Shown here one piece after another: positions 41,713-53,045 of a DNA stretch of 64,000 bases. Source of the DNA: Pestalotiopsis fici W106-1 (taxonomy: Eukaryota; Ascomycota; Sordariomycetes; Amphisphaeriales; Sporocadaceae); NCBI RefSeq assembly GCF_000516985.1, contig NW_006917105.1, positions 343,210 to 407,209 on the forward strand. Direction: 5' to 3'. The position numbers and the translations under genes are program-made. Positions within the stretch are counted from its first letter, which is position 1; the number at the start of each line of letters is the position of its first letter. The notes under the pieces are model-generated. The model had not been told where the DNA came from. It made no database searches and saw only the letters and a list, made by a program, of their open reading frames with translations.

Positions 41713-42936
41713 CTACATGCGTGACTCGGCCTTTTGCCTTCTGATGGCAGTGCTGCTAATCTTGGTTGCAAAATCACTCTTCTGCGCTGTCTCGTCGGTG
41801 ATATCCTCGGTATTGAGGACATCTACCTCGAAAACCTCCATGGCATGCCAGCCAAGGGACCTCCTCTTGTCGTTGACGGCAGCGCCGCCTGAACGGGTTT
41901 CTCCAGAAACAACCAGAGCATCCATGGCCTCGACGGTGACAGTAGGACCATAGGCATCTTGTATAACAACGCAGTCGATGGAAATGGTGTCGTCTCGGAA
42001 CAGTGCCGAGATGCCGCCATCTTTCCGCTCCAGCTTCAAAGTCTGCCCGTGCTTCCAGCCTTGCAACCGAAGTGCGAGAATGGATGACAGGAACTCAATG
42101 ACATAATTGGCCCGGTCATCCCAAGACTGCACAAATTCGGCATATTTTTTGTTCTTGAGCAATTCGTCGCCCGTGATACCAATGACAAAGCGGCAGGGCT
42201 TGCTGGGTGCATCTGGGGGCACGTTTAAGAGTAAGGCAGCAGCAGTTAGGAGTAATTTGTGGCCTGGGTGCAGATGATCAAATGTGCCACCGAGACATAC
42301 AACATCGTACAATGGCGTTGTTGGGCCAGATGCAGCAGAAGAGGCAATGTTCAAGGTTAGTCCACCTTGGACAGTGATGATCTGGTCTTGCTTCAGAACC
42401 TGAATCTTCTCTAGCAAAACTAGGAATTTGGTCAACAACTGGTGTCCTGCCTCGGTGTCCACGCTGAAGATGTGACTCCAAGGGTGATAGGCCGAGGCAA
42501 AAGTGGCGAGATCTACGACGACAGTGTTGTTCGTCTCTATCGCGGGCCTGAAGTCATCCAGGCCTGAGCTCTGAGTAGGGCGATGGTCCACGAGCACGAC
42601 ACGGGCATCGACGGAGCCCCGCCCGGCGTTGACAACAGCATTGACCTGCAGCTCGGCGCAAACAATGGACAGGATGCTATATATGCCAGCCAGTAGCGAC
42701 TGTGCATCCGACCAATGAAGCGACTTGCTCCGGCGGAAAGGACCTTCGAGCACGGGAGCGGCAACAGCGACAATGAGTACGGCACCATGTGAATGATCCA
42801 GCTGCTTGAGCCGTGCGATGACTGAAGTGAGCGAAGGGCGATAGGCAGCACTCAAGGCGGCACGATTCGCCGGGTGCGGCGGCGGAGGGAGCAGCAGCAG
42901 GGAAGGCGATACACTGTCCGTCATGGTAGCAAACAT
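41713..42936 (-). CDS. Phosphopantetheine adenylyltransferase, coenzyme A synthesis (Cab4-like)
   Basis: Catalyses transfer of AMP from ATP to 4'-phosphopantetheine, the penultimate step of CoA synthesis. A single exon of 407 residues from the ATG at 42936, or 403 from the ATG at 42924. The N-terminal ~200 residues are a fungal extension without a sharp motif. The nucleotidyltransferase domain starts at VCLGGTFDHLHPGHK, which carries the TxGH-type (here LHPGH) nucleotide-binding motif. It continues with GITGDELLKNKKYAEF and ends with the second nucleotide-binding motif KISSTAIR. These two motifs identify PPAT. The upstream valine codon that opens the frame is not needed. No neighbour suggests a linked pathway. 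Confidence 0.92.
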   Translation of the reverse strand: MFATMTDSVSPSLLLLPPPPHPANRAALSAAYRPSLTSVIARLKQLDHSHGAVLIVAVAAPVLEGPFRRSKSLHWSDAQSLLAGIYSILSIVCAELQVNAVVNAGRGSVDARVVLVDHRPTQSSGLDDFRPAIETNNTVVVDLATFASAYHPWSHIFSVDTEAGHQLLTKFLVLLEKIQVLKQDQIITVQGGLTLNIASSAASGPTTPLYDVVCLGGTFDHLHPGHKLLLTAAALLLNVPPDAPSKPCRFVIGITGDELLKNKKYAEFVQSWDDRANYVIEFLSSILALRLQGWKHGQTLKLERKDGGISALFRDDTISIDCVVIQDAYGPTVTVEAMDALVVSGETRSGGAAVNDKRRSLGWHAMEVFEVDVLNTEDITDETAQKSDFATKISSTAIRRQKAESRM

Positions 42937-44907
42937 GTAAGCGAGCACCAGGCAAGACGGACAGGACCGGTACGAATTTGACGGTTCGGAAAGGCGCGAG
43001 GTGAGAGAAAACCAGAAGAAGAAAAACCACCAAGTATAGCAAATGTATGCGCATGCAATTTTGGTGGTGAGAGAGGTTTTGATGTGCCCGGAGATGCGTG
43101 ATTCTAGCAGTGTCGAGGTAGGTAAGTAGGTACTGAAGTAAGACTGGAATTATCAAGTCGGCTGTAGGAGCGCAACCCTTGGGTCGGACTGAGTTGGGAC
43201 CTTGATCATCAACACTGCTTGCTTTAGGTAATTTGAATGTACTATGTCATCCTGCTCTGTGACTACCAGACCCTGCTCCAGTGTGAGTACAGTTCCATCC
43301 AGGTACCTGTAATGTAGGATAGAGGCGTTCAATGTTGCTATTGCTGGCGTTGAACCACCTACGACATGGGGTCCTGTCGGCCTCGGGAAGCCCTCGATCG
43401 AGCACTTTCGAGAGTCTTGGAGGGGCACCGTTGACTTGAAAGATCCAAAGTCCCGTCCCGCCTCGGCTAAAGTGGGGTTGGTTGGTTCACATGTACCACC
43501 ACTACGACGCGTTATAACTAAAGGCACGTCAGAGATGGTCAATCCAGGTATGATGACAACTATACAGAAAGTAAATCTCGTCCAAGCATCTCTTACCTAG
43601 GTAGGTTTTCAGCAGCCCGCGAAAAACCAGTATACCAAATTGGCTGCTCAAACTTCAGCATGATTTCTTGAATCATCATATCTAATTTGGTCTAGTAAAC
43701 CTGCTTGAACTCCGGTCAGAGCTGGTTTATGTTAATATACAACCTTGCCCGTTTCAAGGTGTTTCTTGGCTTTTAATTTTATTTTCTGTTTTGTTTATTT
43801 TTCTCTAAATATTTCAGAAATACTCTGTAGCCAAGATTTGTATTTCTCTTCTTTTAAGAAAAGGAAAATCGGATCACTACTAGCCAATAACGAGAAAGAT
43901 CCAAGACAGCTCAAAAATCAACCATTCCGAGAGCCACTTGAAAGGTTATTTATTACTCGTATAATTGTGATCCATCAAGTATACTAGAATGGTAAACGAT
44001 AGTTTGAGAGATTTGGGGTGCTGCACAATATTTGATAAATTTGCTTTCAAGGTAGACAAGATCAAGACGTGCCGCCCATGTATGTCGAGGTATTTCCTGA
44101 ATTTGATGACAATAAAGGGACCTTATCTAAGTGCGTGCGTGCGTGTACCTCTGCCGCACTCCCGTCATGTGAGGGACCCTTCAATATGGAAAGAGCACTA
44201 AGTTTGACCACCTATGAGTACCTATCTTATGTAAGTACCTACCACAGGTGACCACTATACCAACCAAGCGCATCAGGTACATACCTATCAGTGTTTCCCC
44301 AAGACGTCGCTGAACATTGAACTGAATGCTGCCTATGTATTCCGTCCATACTTGGATACACACCTTACCAACCACCTTACCTGCATACATCCATGATTTA
44401 CCTATTTACTCAATCCGACACACACATACTTCGTACTTGGGCCAGGCACATAATTTGGCTGTGCCTGAGGCGACTGTCTCACGCTGCACGAGTAGCGTCT
44501 GTAAATATTTGCCGGGCTGTGGAAGAAACCTCCATACAATAACCTGTCGCGTGGCGCTGCCGGCTGGAATTAGGCGACAGACCACACAATTGCTCTACCG
44601 AAGGTAGGTAGGTGATCCATCTACTACTACCTACCTAGGTACAGTTAACTCACAGACAACCAGCCCTGCGGCACATTGGGCACGCATCGCAATCTAATAA
44701 TACCCATCCACATCTGCGCCCGATACCCAGACGTTCAAGCCAGACAACATTGAACTCCTACACGCAAGTCTGTACCAACCGATTCGGCACAGTCCCATAC
44801 GAACAGCGGCAACTGCGTACAGTTCTCCCTCCTCGTGCATCTCTCCCTCCATCCCACCTCGTCCGCAACGCGCGGCCGCGACCGCGAACGGCGAAGGGCT
44901 TTTTGCG
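42937..44907. other. Divergent promoter region, 2 kb
   Basis: Separates the PPAT gene and the DCAF7-like gene, transcribed in opposite directions. It contains several TAGGTAGGTA-class motifs: about 43116-43134, 43594-43607, and an inverted pair at 44601-44642 (AAGGTAGGTAGGTG then TACTACCTACCTAGGTAC). A minus-strand frame at 43153-43542 has no ATG. No gene is recognised. Confidence 0.55.
44601..44642. repeat. Inverted TAGGTAGGT/ACCTACCTA element
   Basis: A GGTAGGTAGGT run faces TACTACCTACCTAGGTA across about 14 bases, so the two arms are near-complementary and can fold back. It sits about 265 bp upstream of the DCAF7-like start codon. Confidence 0.7.
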
Positions 44908-46929
44908 ATGAACCAGCCACCACAGTACGGCGGCCCTAGGCGCCCTAGCACCTACGGTTCTTCCCATGACGAGCTTCACATGTCCCCCACCAGCAGTAGC
45001 CAACAGCAGCAGGCGCATATGTCGCCCCGCGACTACACCATCCCCGCGCCTCAGATCAAGCTCGACCAGAGCGCATCGCAACCCGTCACCCCCGGATCAC
45101 AATATCCCTCGGCCGGAAGCAGCAGCTCCGCAGTCCCCAACGTTCTACAACCCGCCGGCGGCTTGGGTGCTCCCAGGCCACACGTCATGAGCGCCAATAC
45201 CGCGCCTGCCCTGCCAACTGTGGCCGGCGGCGGGCAACAACAACACCACCACTCCCAACCACAACAACAACCGTCTCCCGGCGACTACTCCTCTCCCTCG
45301 AAACCGCCTACGCTGAGCATCTCGTCCTCCTCTCATGGGTACTCGAGGGCGAGCCCTTCGGCTCCCTTTGAATCCTCGTCTGGCTATACTCCCTACACGC
45401 CCACCACGCCCGGAGGTTCCATAGCTGCATCCTCCCAGCTCATGTCTAGTCCCAACCCCAAACTTGGGCCCCCAGGGTCTCAGCGCAATGTCTCCAACAC
45501 GCCTCTTGGCCTGGCAGATATTCGACCAAGAGCAGACTCGAGCCTGTCCGATGGCGCGCCAGGCACACTCGGATACGAGTTTGCCAACGCCCAACCTTCT
45601 CCCAGCAATTATCTAGCGCCCTGGGCTCTCTACGCTTTTGACTGGTGTAAATGGGCACCCTCGGGCAATGGAGCAGGCAAGGTAGCCATTGGTAGCTATC
45701 TGGAGGACGGCCACAACTATGTGAGTTGTTCTGGCGCATAACCGTTGCTGCTCGCAAAATTCTTCAGTTGGCTGACAAGGTTCTGGTACAGATTCAAATC
45801 CTGGATACCCAGGTGGTCAATGGTCCCCCTGATGACTATGGACTGGGCGCATCCAAGAAGTGCCTCGAGTTCACAAAGGTTGCCGAAGCTACACATTCGT
45901 ATCCTGTCACGCGACTATTGTGGGAGCCTCCCTCCTCAAACAAGCAAACTACTGATCTGCTGGCAACATCTGGGGACCATCTCAGATTATGGTCCCTTCC
46001 CTCGGAACCCCAGAACTCGTATGAGAACAACATGATTGGCCGCCAACAACGCCCTGCCACAAAGCTCACTCCGTTGGCCTTGCTTTCTAATTCCAAAACA
46101 CCCGATCACACTGCGCCTCTGACGTCTCTAGACTGGAACACAGTGTCTCCGAGCCTCATCATCACCTCCAGCATAGATACGACATGTACGATTTGGGACA
46201 TCCCCTCCCTTACCGCCAAGACTCAACTCATTGCCCACGACAAGGAAGTGTACGACGTACGGTTCTGCGCCAATAGCGTAGATGTGTTTGTGAGTTGTGG
46301 ACAAGACGGGAGTGTTCGCATGTTCGATCTGCGAAGTCTAGAACACAGCACCATCATCTATGAGCCCACTGCTAAGGATGACCGAGGTAAGGCATTGACT
46401 TTATATCTTAAACCCCCCCCCCCCCCCCCCCCCTTTCCCTGCAAGCCCAGTCGACTAAATCTTTTGCATGGCAGATGCCAATGGTGGGCGGATTAGCCCG
46501 ACTCTGGCTCAGCAGACAATGTCTAATGCACCACCTCTGATGAGAATTGCAACTTCCCCGCATGACACGCATCTTCTGGCTACGTTTGCGCTGGACTCAA
46601 ATGTGATTCGCATTCTTGACGTGAGGCAGCCAGGCCAAGCTCTGCTGGAGCTGCGGGGCCACGGTGGCTCAGTCAACTGTATGGAATGGTCACCTCTGCG
46701 AAGGGGCGTGCTTGCGTCTGGGGGTGACGACTGCCAGGTTCTCTTGTGGGACCTGATGAACACTGCGCCGAGCAACACGGGTACCGCTGACAAGCACTTG
46801 ACACCGACCTCTGCATGGCAATGCGACTATGAAGTTGGTAATCTTGGGTGGACGCCGCAAAACAGCGAGGGCGAATGGCTAGGCGTGTCTGGCGGAAGAG
46901 GTGTTTGGGGCCTCAAGCTAAATCTATAG
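44908..46929 (+). CDS. WD40 protein, DCAF7/WDR68 (AN11/TTG1) type
   Basis: WD40 scaffold protein of the DCAF7/WDR68/AN11 group, which binds DYRK-type kinases and Cul4 complexes in animals and regulates pigment and cell fate in plants. Exons 44908-45720, 45792-46386 and 46475-46929 give 620 residues. The first ~230 residues are a Pro/Ser/Gln-rich disordered extension not found in the ~340-residue animal protein. The propeller starts at LAPWALYAFDWCKW and includes YIQILDTQVV, VTRLLWEP, LTSLDWNT, TCTIWDIP, IAHDKEVYDVRF, SVRMFDLRSLEHSTIIYE, IRILDVRQPG and GGDDCQVLLWDLM, the expected blade series. Intron 2 (46387-46474) contains 21 consecutive Cs. Confidence 0.93.
46413..46433. repeat. Poly-C run (21 Cs) within an intron
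   Basis: Twenty-one consecutive cytosines in the 88-nt second intron of the DCAF7-like gene, upstream of the AG acceptor. Length is prone to sequencing error and slippage. Confidence 0.9.
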
Positions 46930-47048
46930 AACAAGTCCTCCGGGTGATGAATTTGACGACTGCAACGACCGATATCTCTAACGGTAACCCTTCCGGAGCA
47001 GCACATTATCGAGGCGTCTACAGTAGAGGCCTACAAAAGAAATTTGCA

Positions 47049-48363
47049 TCACAGCTGTGCTCTTTCGCTCTGATCATCTGCCGTGCTAATCTGTATGACC
47101 GCCTTCCCCCACACTCTACGAGCAGCTATATCTTCAAGAGCCGTCGGCACGCTTTCCAAGCCCTGGTACTTACCGGCGTAGACGGCCGGCTTGATCTGAC
47201 CAGCCTCGATCAATGGCAATAATTCCGTCCATATCTGCACAGACTCTGCCGGGTCGCGTCGCTCTGATTCTCCAAAACGCTGCAGAAACTAGTGTGAGCC
47301 TTGGCTATGTCTCATGGGCCATTTTATACGAGATTACCAGCTTTTGTGGGGAGAGGAGTGGGAGTTGAATACTGACATAACCAATAATGATGGCTTGAGA
47401 GAGCAAGACTCGATTCATCTTGACGGCTTCCAGATTACCTTCTCGTCCAGCAAACCCCATGACAAGCAACCGACCTCGGTGTACTAGACAGCGTAGACTA
47501 TCGCTTACCAAGCCCACAGAGTCGAAGACAATGTCCACGCCTTTCTGGCCTGTCAGGCGATTTACCTCTTCCCACCATTTTGTATTGGCAGTATAGTTGA
47601 TACATTTTTCAGCGCCGAACCTCTCTGCAATCGCGCACTTGAGCGTTGACCCAGCTGTTCCGATTACCCGGCAGCCAAGGGCCCTGGCCAATTGCACAGC
47701 GGCCAGACCCAGCCCGCCTGCTGCGGAATGGACGAGGACAGTTTCTCCAGATTTCAGAGCGCCGCGAAGCTTGAGAGCACCGTACGAGACGGGCAGAGTC
47801 GCGCCCAATGAGGCAGCTTGTCGGTAAGACCAAGCAGGCGGCATGTGATGCAAGGCCGTGGCATTCGAAGCAGGCAATGCCAAGTATTCGGCATAGGCGC
47901 CCAAGCAGGCACCAAAGACTCGGCAACCCGGAGGAAAAGAACACGATGCCGGTGCAGAGATGACCTCACCGGCGAACTCGAGGCCCAAAGTGAACGGAGG
48001 AGTGACATGCCTGCGGTTATTCTGATGGAGACCTCGAGACTGGTTTTTTTCCCCTCCTCTTAGCGATGCACTTTGGCAAATGGGGGCAGGAAACCCCCCA
48101 TATGGTAAGGTGAATCATGCTGGCTCACTCACATAGAGGGTGTCGACAAAGTTTACTCCCGCGGCTTTCACATGGATGAGAATCTCGTCATTATTGGGAC
48201 TGGGAACGGGGATTTCGGAGACATGAACTTCAGCATAATTCTAAAAAAAAAAAAAAGACACGCTTTAGTCGACACGGTTCCGGAGCGGCAACAATACCAT
48301 GATATAACTTGGGTCATGGCTGCAACTGACCTGCACAAACTTGTTAATCACAACAGCCTTCAT
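47049..48363 (-). CDS. Quinone oxidoreductase-like MDR protein (zeta-crystallin type)
   Basis: NADPH-dependent oxidoreductase of the MDR superfamily without structural zinc, similar to quinone oxidoreductases. Exons 48331-48363, 48133-48240, 47377-48039 and 47049-47279 give 344 residues. The first exon encodes only MKAVVINKFVQ; next come NYAEVHVSEIPVPSP and AAGVNFVDTLY. Exon 3 begins at SRGLHQNNRRHVTPPFTLG, matching the family; its acceptor was chosen on that basis. The cofactor motif is HSAAGGLGLAAVQLARALG. The second exon's acceptor is an unusually long T-run. The last exon carries the conserved ESVQIWTELLPLIEAGQIKP and ALEDIAARRVWGKAV blocks. It is tail-to-tail with the DCAF7-like gene, 119 bp apart. 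Confidence 0.9.
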
Positions 48364-49379
48364 TTTTTATTTCCACCGACGAATTCTTCTTCAATTGCTC
48401 TTTTGTAAGTGAGAAAGAAAGGACAAGATCAGCATGTAAGCAGTTGTGGAGTATCCAATGTTACCACCTCTGTATGGTTGAAATGGCATCTTTGGTGAAA
48501 ACAAGTTGAGTGCTGAGTGCTTGAAAGGAAAGTACTTCTGACCCTTAGACACTTATTATTAATGCTAGTTAGCACATACATAGTAGTGCTAGCTCCCAAA
48601 TTGGACACCCTGGATATCAAAATCCTTGTGGTCGTCGCCAGCTCCAATTGATCACCGAACGACCGAGGTAATCTGTGTAAAGCTTGCATCAATTTCAAAT
48701 TTGACTGGGAACACTAACAGTCAAGACAAGGCACATGCTACACCCGACGTGCACATATGTGCGCACCCAGCACTTATTATTACTGACTGTACCATTGTAT
48801 ATGTAGTAACACAAGAACGAGGTGAGTTTAGGTACGGATCTTGCATATCAGCGCTACCTACACCTTATGACCTTGGGAACCTTCTTAGACGAACATGACT
48901 ACGTGCAGCACGAACCTACCCTACATACTGCATACATTAATATACAGCGCTGAAAGTAGTTGCAGAGTAGTACATTTGATGAACATACCGCACAAAGCAA
49001 CCTTTTGAGGCTGCCAGACTTGAACTAAAAGCGCAGACGTGTCGGTCGCTCCAGTTGATCCCCGCCGGTTGCGCTAGCCCAAGGTGAGACTAGTACCCTT
49101 AAGCTTTCCCTTGATTGACCCACCATTCCTCAATCCACTCTACCTACCTACCTACGCCTGCCTCGTCGAAGCTCTGACATAAAGAATCCAGACCTAACCT
49201 ACAAATCCTCAACAGCGCTTCTCCCCTCTGTTGAGGCCAGATCCATTCGTGTCCATCCATTTTTCCCCTTTTGCATTCTCTGTCTATTGCCCTATTTCTA
49301 GTGCTTGCCTGCGCTATTCTAGCAACGTGGCAATCGCGCCGATTCCTTTGTCGCGAGGACATCTTTGCAACCCGCCATC
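48364..49379. other. Divergent promoter region
   Basis: Between the MDR gene and Spt5, transcribed away from each other. A (TACC)n run TACCTACCTACCTACG is at about 49141-49156, about 230 bp before the Spt5 start. No gene is recognised. Confidence 0.55.
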
Positions 49380-52300
49380 ATGAGCGACCCTCGCGACCAC
49401 GACCCGGTCGATGAGTCCGAAGACGAGGACGACTTCAACCCGGCTCCTGAAGTTGGCAGCGACGCCGAAGATAACAATGGTGGTGAAGATGAATCACCCC
49501 GACGCGCCACCAAGAGGCCATCCCCCGCGCAAAGTGCCGGCGATGACGATGATGCTGAGAACGATGAAGATGATGAAGGCGAAGACTTGAATGGTGGAAA
49601 CGACGATGACGAAGATGATGAAGATGAGGAGGACGACGAAGATGATGAGATTCAAGTTAGTTGCGATCGCTTTTCCATTCTCTGTCTCTTCTTCCTTTGT
49701 TTTCACCATTTAAAAATGAATTCCCCTGCAGCCAAATGACCCTCGTCGCTTGAGCGAGAAGAGCTCTTCTAACAAGTATTAATTTGCAGGGTCATCGCCG
49801 GAAGCGTCGCAAGAACAAAACCAATGCCTTCCTTGATATCTACGCCGAAGTCGATGATGAGGACGAGGGCGAAGATGAAGACGAAGATGCTGAAGATCAG
49901 GAAGGCTTCATCGAGAGAGAGGAGCCAGGTGAAGCCGAGATTGTCGGTCGAGACGATGACACCAGACACCGAGAGCTCGATCGCAGACGTGATCTGGAAG
50001 CCAGTTTTGATGCTGAGCAACAGGCTGCCATCTATCAGAAGCGATACGGAAACCGCAAGCCCGCCAGAGGTATCGGCGAATCCGGCGTTGTGCCCCAGCG
50101 ACTACTTCTCCCCAGTGTAGATGATCCTAGCATTTGGGGAGTTCGCTGTAAGGAGGGCAAGGAACGCGAGGTCGTCTTCTCCATCATGAAGCGAGTCGAG
50201 GAGCGCATGGGCACCAAAGACGAACTCGGCATCACGGCTGCCTTTGAGAGGGGAGGACCTAACTCGGTCATGAAGGGATTGATCTACGTGGAAGCGCCAC
50301 GACAGAATGATATTCTTCAGGCTCTGGACGGCATGCTCAACGTGTACCCCAGGACAAAACTCCTTCTGGTCGACATCAAGGAAATGCCCGACCTACTTCG
50401 TGTCCAGAAGACTCCCTCATTGGAGCCTGGTTCTTGGGTTCGATTAAGACGGCCACCCAAGCACGCTGGCGACCTTGCCCAGGTTTTGGATATTACCCAG
50501 AATGGCTTGGAAGCACGAGTCAGATTCATTCCCCGTCTTGACGACGCCATACGCGATGACCCCTTGGCCGCCGCCACAGCTGATGGCAAACGAAAGCGCC
50601 CGGCCTTTGGTGTGGGCCCGCGTCCTCCCCAGAAACTCTTCAGTGAAATCGAAGCGCGGAAGAGAAACCCCCGTGCCCTCAACTATCATACTGGCTCGAA
50701 TTCTTGGGTCTACAACGGCGACGAGTTCGAGCAGGGCTTCCAGGTCAAGGACATCAAAATCCAGCTCTTGACTGTACAGGATGTCAACCCTACCCTGGAA
50801 GAGGTGACCAAATTTGCCTCGGGAGGAGAAGATGGAGTTGAGAACATCGACTTGAAGTCACTTGCCGCAAGCCTGAAGGACAGCTCTGCAAATGTTACCT
50901 ATCTTCCGGGTGACATCATTGAGGTGTACGATGGCGAGCAAAAGGGTGTAGTCGGAAAGGCTACCAATGTCCAGAACGATATCGTAACCATTGACGTCAT
51001 GGAAGGAGACCTGGCCGGCCAGACCATCGAGGTTCCTACCAAGGGCTTGCGGAAGCGATTTCGAACAGGTGACCATGTCAAGGTCATTGGCGGGAGCCGC
51101 TATCGCGATGAGGTTGGTATGGTTGTCAAGATATCCGAGGACAGAGTTACGCTCTTGACAGACCAGTCTCACACGGAAATCACGGTCTTCAGTAAGGATC
51201 TCCGGGAAGCCAGCGACATTGGAGGCCAAGGTGCGCTTGGCCAATATGAAATGCTTGATCTCGTCCAGCTGGATCCCACCACTGTGGGCTGCATTGTCAA
51301 AATCGACCGCGAGTCAATGGTTGTGCTCGACCAGAATGGCGACACCCGACAAGTCCTGCCCTCTCAGATTGCGAATAAGCTGCCGAAACGCAAAATGGCT
51401 GTGGCTGCAGATCGCAATGGCGCAGAAATCAGACTGGATGATGTGGTCAAAGAGAATGGAGGCATGGCACGACAGGGCAAGATCATTCACATTCACCGCA
51501 CCTTTGTCTTTTGTCACACACATGCTACGAATGAGAACGCGGGTATCTTTGTTTCTCGGGTCAGCAACGTCTCGACTATTTCGGCAAAGGGTGGCCGGAA
51601 CAACGCAAAGTCATCCTTGCCGGACCTGAATTCGATGAACCCGGCTCTGAAGCGGAATCCCAACGGCAGTGCCATGGCTCCCCCACCCAAGCCCACCATC
51701 GGCCGTGATCGGCTCATTGGTCAGACCGTCACCATCAGGAAAGGAGGTTACAAGGGTCTTCTGGGTCGCGTCAAGGAAACGTCTGACACACATGCCCGCG
51801 TCGAGCTCCATACCAAGAGTAAGGTGATTAATCTGCCCAAACAGGATCTCATTGTCAAGGACCCCATCACTGGCCGTGAGATCAAGAACTACGACAGCCG
51901 CCGACCGCCGGGTGCTGCTGCACCGCGCTTCGATGGTGGTCGCCCTAGTGGAGACTGGAATGCTGGATCGCGGACGCCCATGGCTTCCTCCATGTCGAAT
52001 CGGACACCTGCATGGAAGACGCCTTCTGCCCGCACCCCGGCATGGAACAAAGGCGGAAGTGGCGACTTCGGTAGTCGGACTCCAGCTTGGTCTGGTGCCG
52101 ATGGCTCGCGGACCGTCAACCCCTACGACGGCAGTCGAACTGCGTACGGCTCTGGGGCTCGTACACCAGCTTGGAACTCGGGCGCAAAGACTCCGGCTCC
52201 GGATTCTTTCAGTCACGGCTCTAAGACGCCAGGTTATGGCGGCAGTGGCTCCGCGGATCCCTGGTCCTCGGGTGCAAAGACGCCGTATGGTGCTGCGGCG

Positions 52301-52660
52301 CCGACCCCCGGTGCAAGCGGGGGCGATACTTGGGGCTACACACCTGGAGCCTCGGGCTCATCCAGCGCGTACGATGCGCCGACGCCAGGAGCCCACATGC
52401 TCGGTGCCCCGACTCCTGGTGCCATGAATGCCCCAACGCCTGGTGCCTTCAACGCCCCAACACCGGGTGCCATGAATGCACCCACTCCTGGCGGCAATTG
52501 GCAGGGCGGCTGGGGAGCAGCCGATGCGCCCACACCGGCTGCTGGTGCCCCGACGCCAGCAGCAAGTGGTTCGTTCGCTTACGCTGTCAATGCCCCGACG
52601 CCTGGAGCTTGGAGTGCGGAAACACCAGCTGCAAGTGGCCCTCGCTATGAGGACGATTAA
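49380..52660 (+). CDS. SPT5: Transcription elongation factor Spt5
   Basis: Subunit of the Spt4-Spt5 (DSIF) complex, which rides on RNA polymerase II and promotes processive elongation. Exons 49380-49655 and 49790-52660 give 1048 residues; the 134-nt intron ends at a TTTGCAG acceptor and gives [17 protein letters not shown]. The first ~180 residues are very acidic (Asp/Glu runs). The NGN domain lies at about residues 206-300 ([13 protein letters not shown] through [15 protein letters not shown]). KOW domains follow, with recognisable starts at [19 protein letters not shown] (~303), [18 protein letters not shown] (~463), [19 protein letters not shown] (~517) and [18 protein letters not shown] (~735). 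From ~816 the C-terminal repeat region has two repeat types: RTPAW units, then APTPGA units. In yeast, kinases of the Bur1/Cdk9 class phosphorylate such tails. Confidence 0.97.
51960..52660 (+). repeat. Spt5 C-terminal coding repeats
   Basis: Degenerate in-frame repeats within the Spt5 coding sequence. The first block has (S/A)RTPAW-type units and related SRT and KTP variants. The second has about eight APTPGA/APTPAA units with spacers such as HMLG and MN. Codon choices differ between units, so the repeats look old rather than recently amplified. Confidence 0.9.
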
Positions 52661-53045
52661 GCACTGTACCAAGGAAAGTTCTTGAGCTTAGACAGGATGG
52701 CGCCTGGTGTTTTCTATTGATTTTGATTGCCCTGCTCCTTACTGAGCGGAATGAACTACAAAAAAAGCAAGGCCAGAAACAAACAGGCAGGGCGTGGTTG
52801 TTTTACTGGATTTGCCACCAAGCATTTGTGTAATTCTTGATAGACAAAAAAAAAGGATCAAAAATATCGGTGTCTGCATACGGTCTTGTTTTGCGATTCC
52901 GCCCCTTTCGAGGGATGTTATCCGATTCTGTACACTCATTGACACGATGCCCCTACGTAAGCCATTTAGTCTATCTACATAAATGTCCAGCAGTCGGCCC
53001 CGCCTTTCATGCTACATGTAGACCAACCACAAATAAGGCCACCAC
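52661..53045. other. Convergent intergenic region
   Basis: Between the Spt5 stop and the AA9 gene stop, so it holds both 3' untranslated regions. An A-run at 52846-52856 is present. No gene is recognised. Confidence 0.6.

Noticed and set aside
43153..43542. 129-codon frame on the minus strand
   Set aside because: It opens at a TTG; there is no ATG before its last residues, and no motif or splice support.
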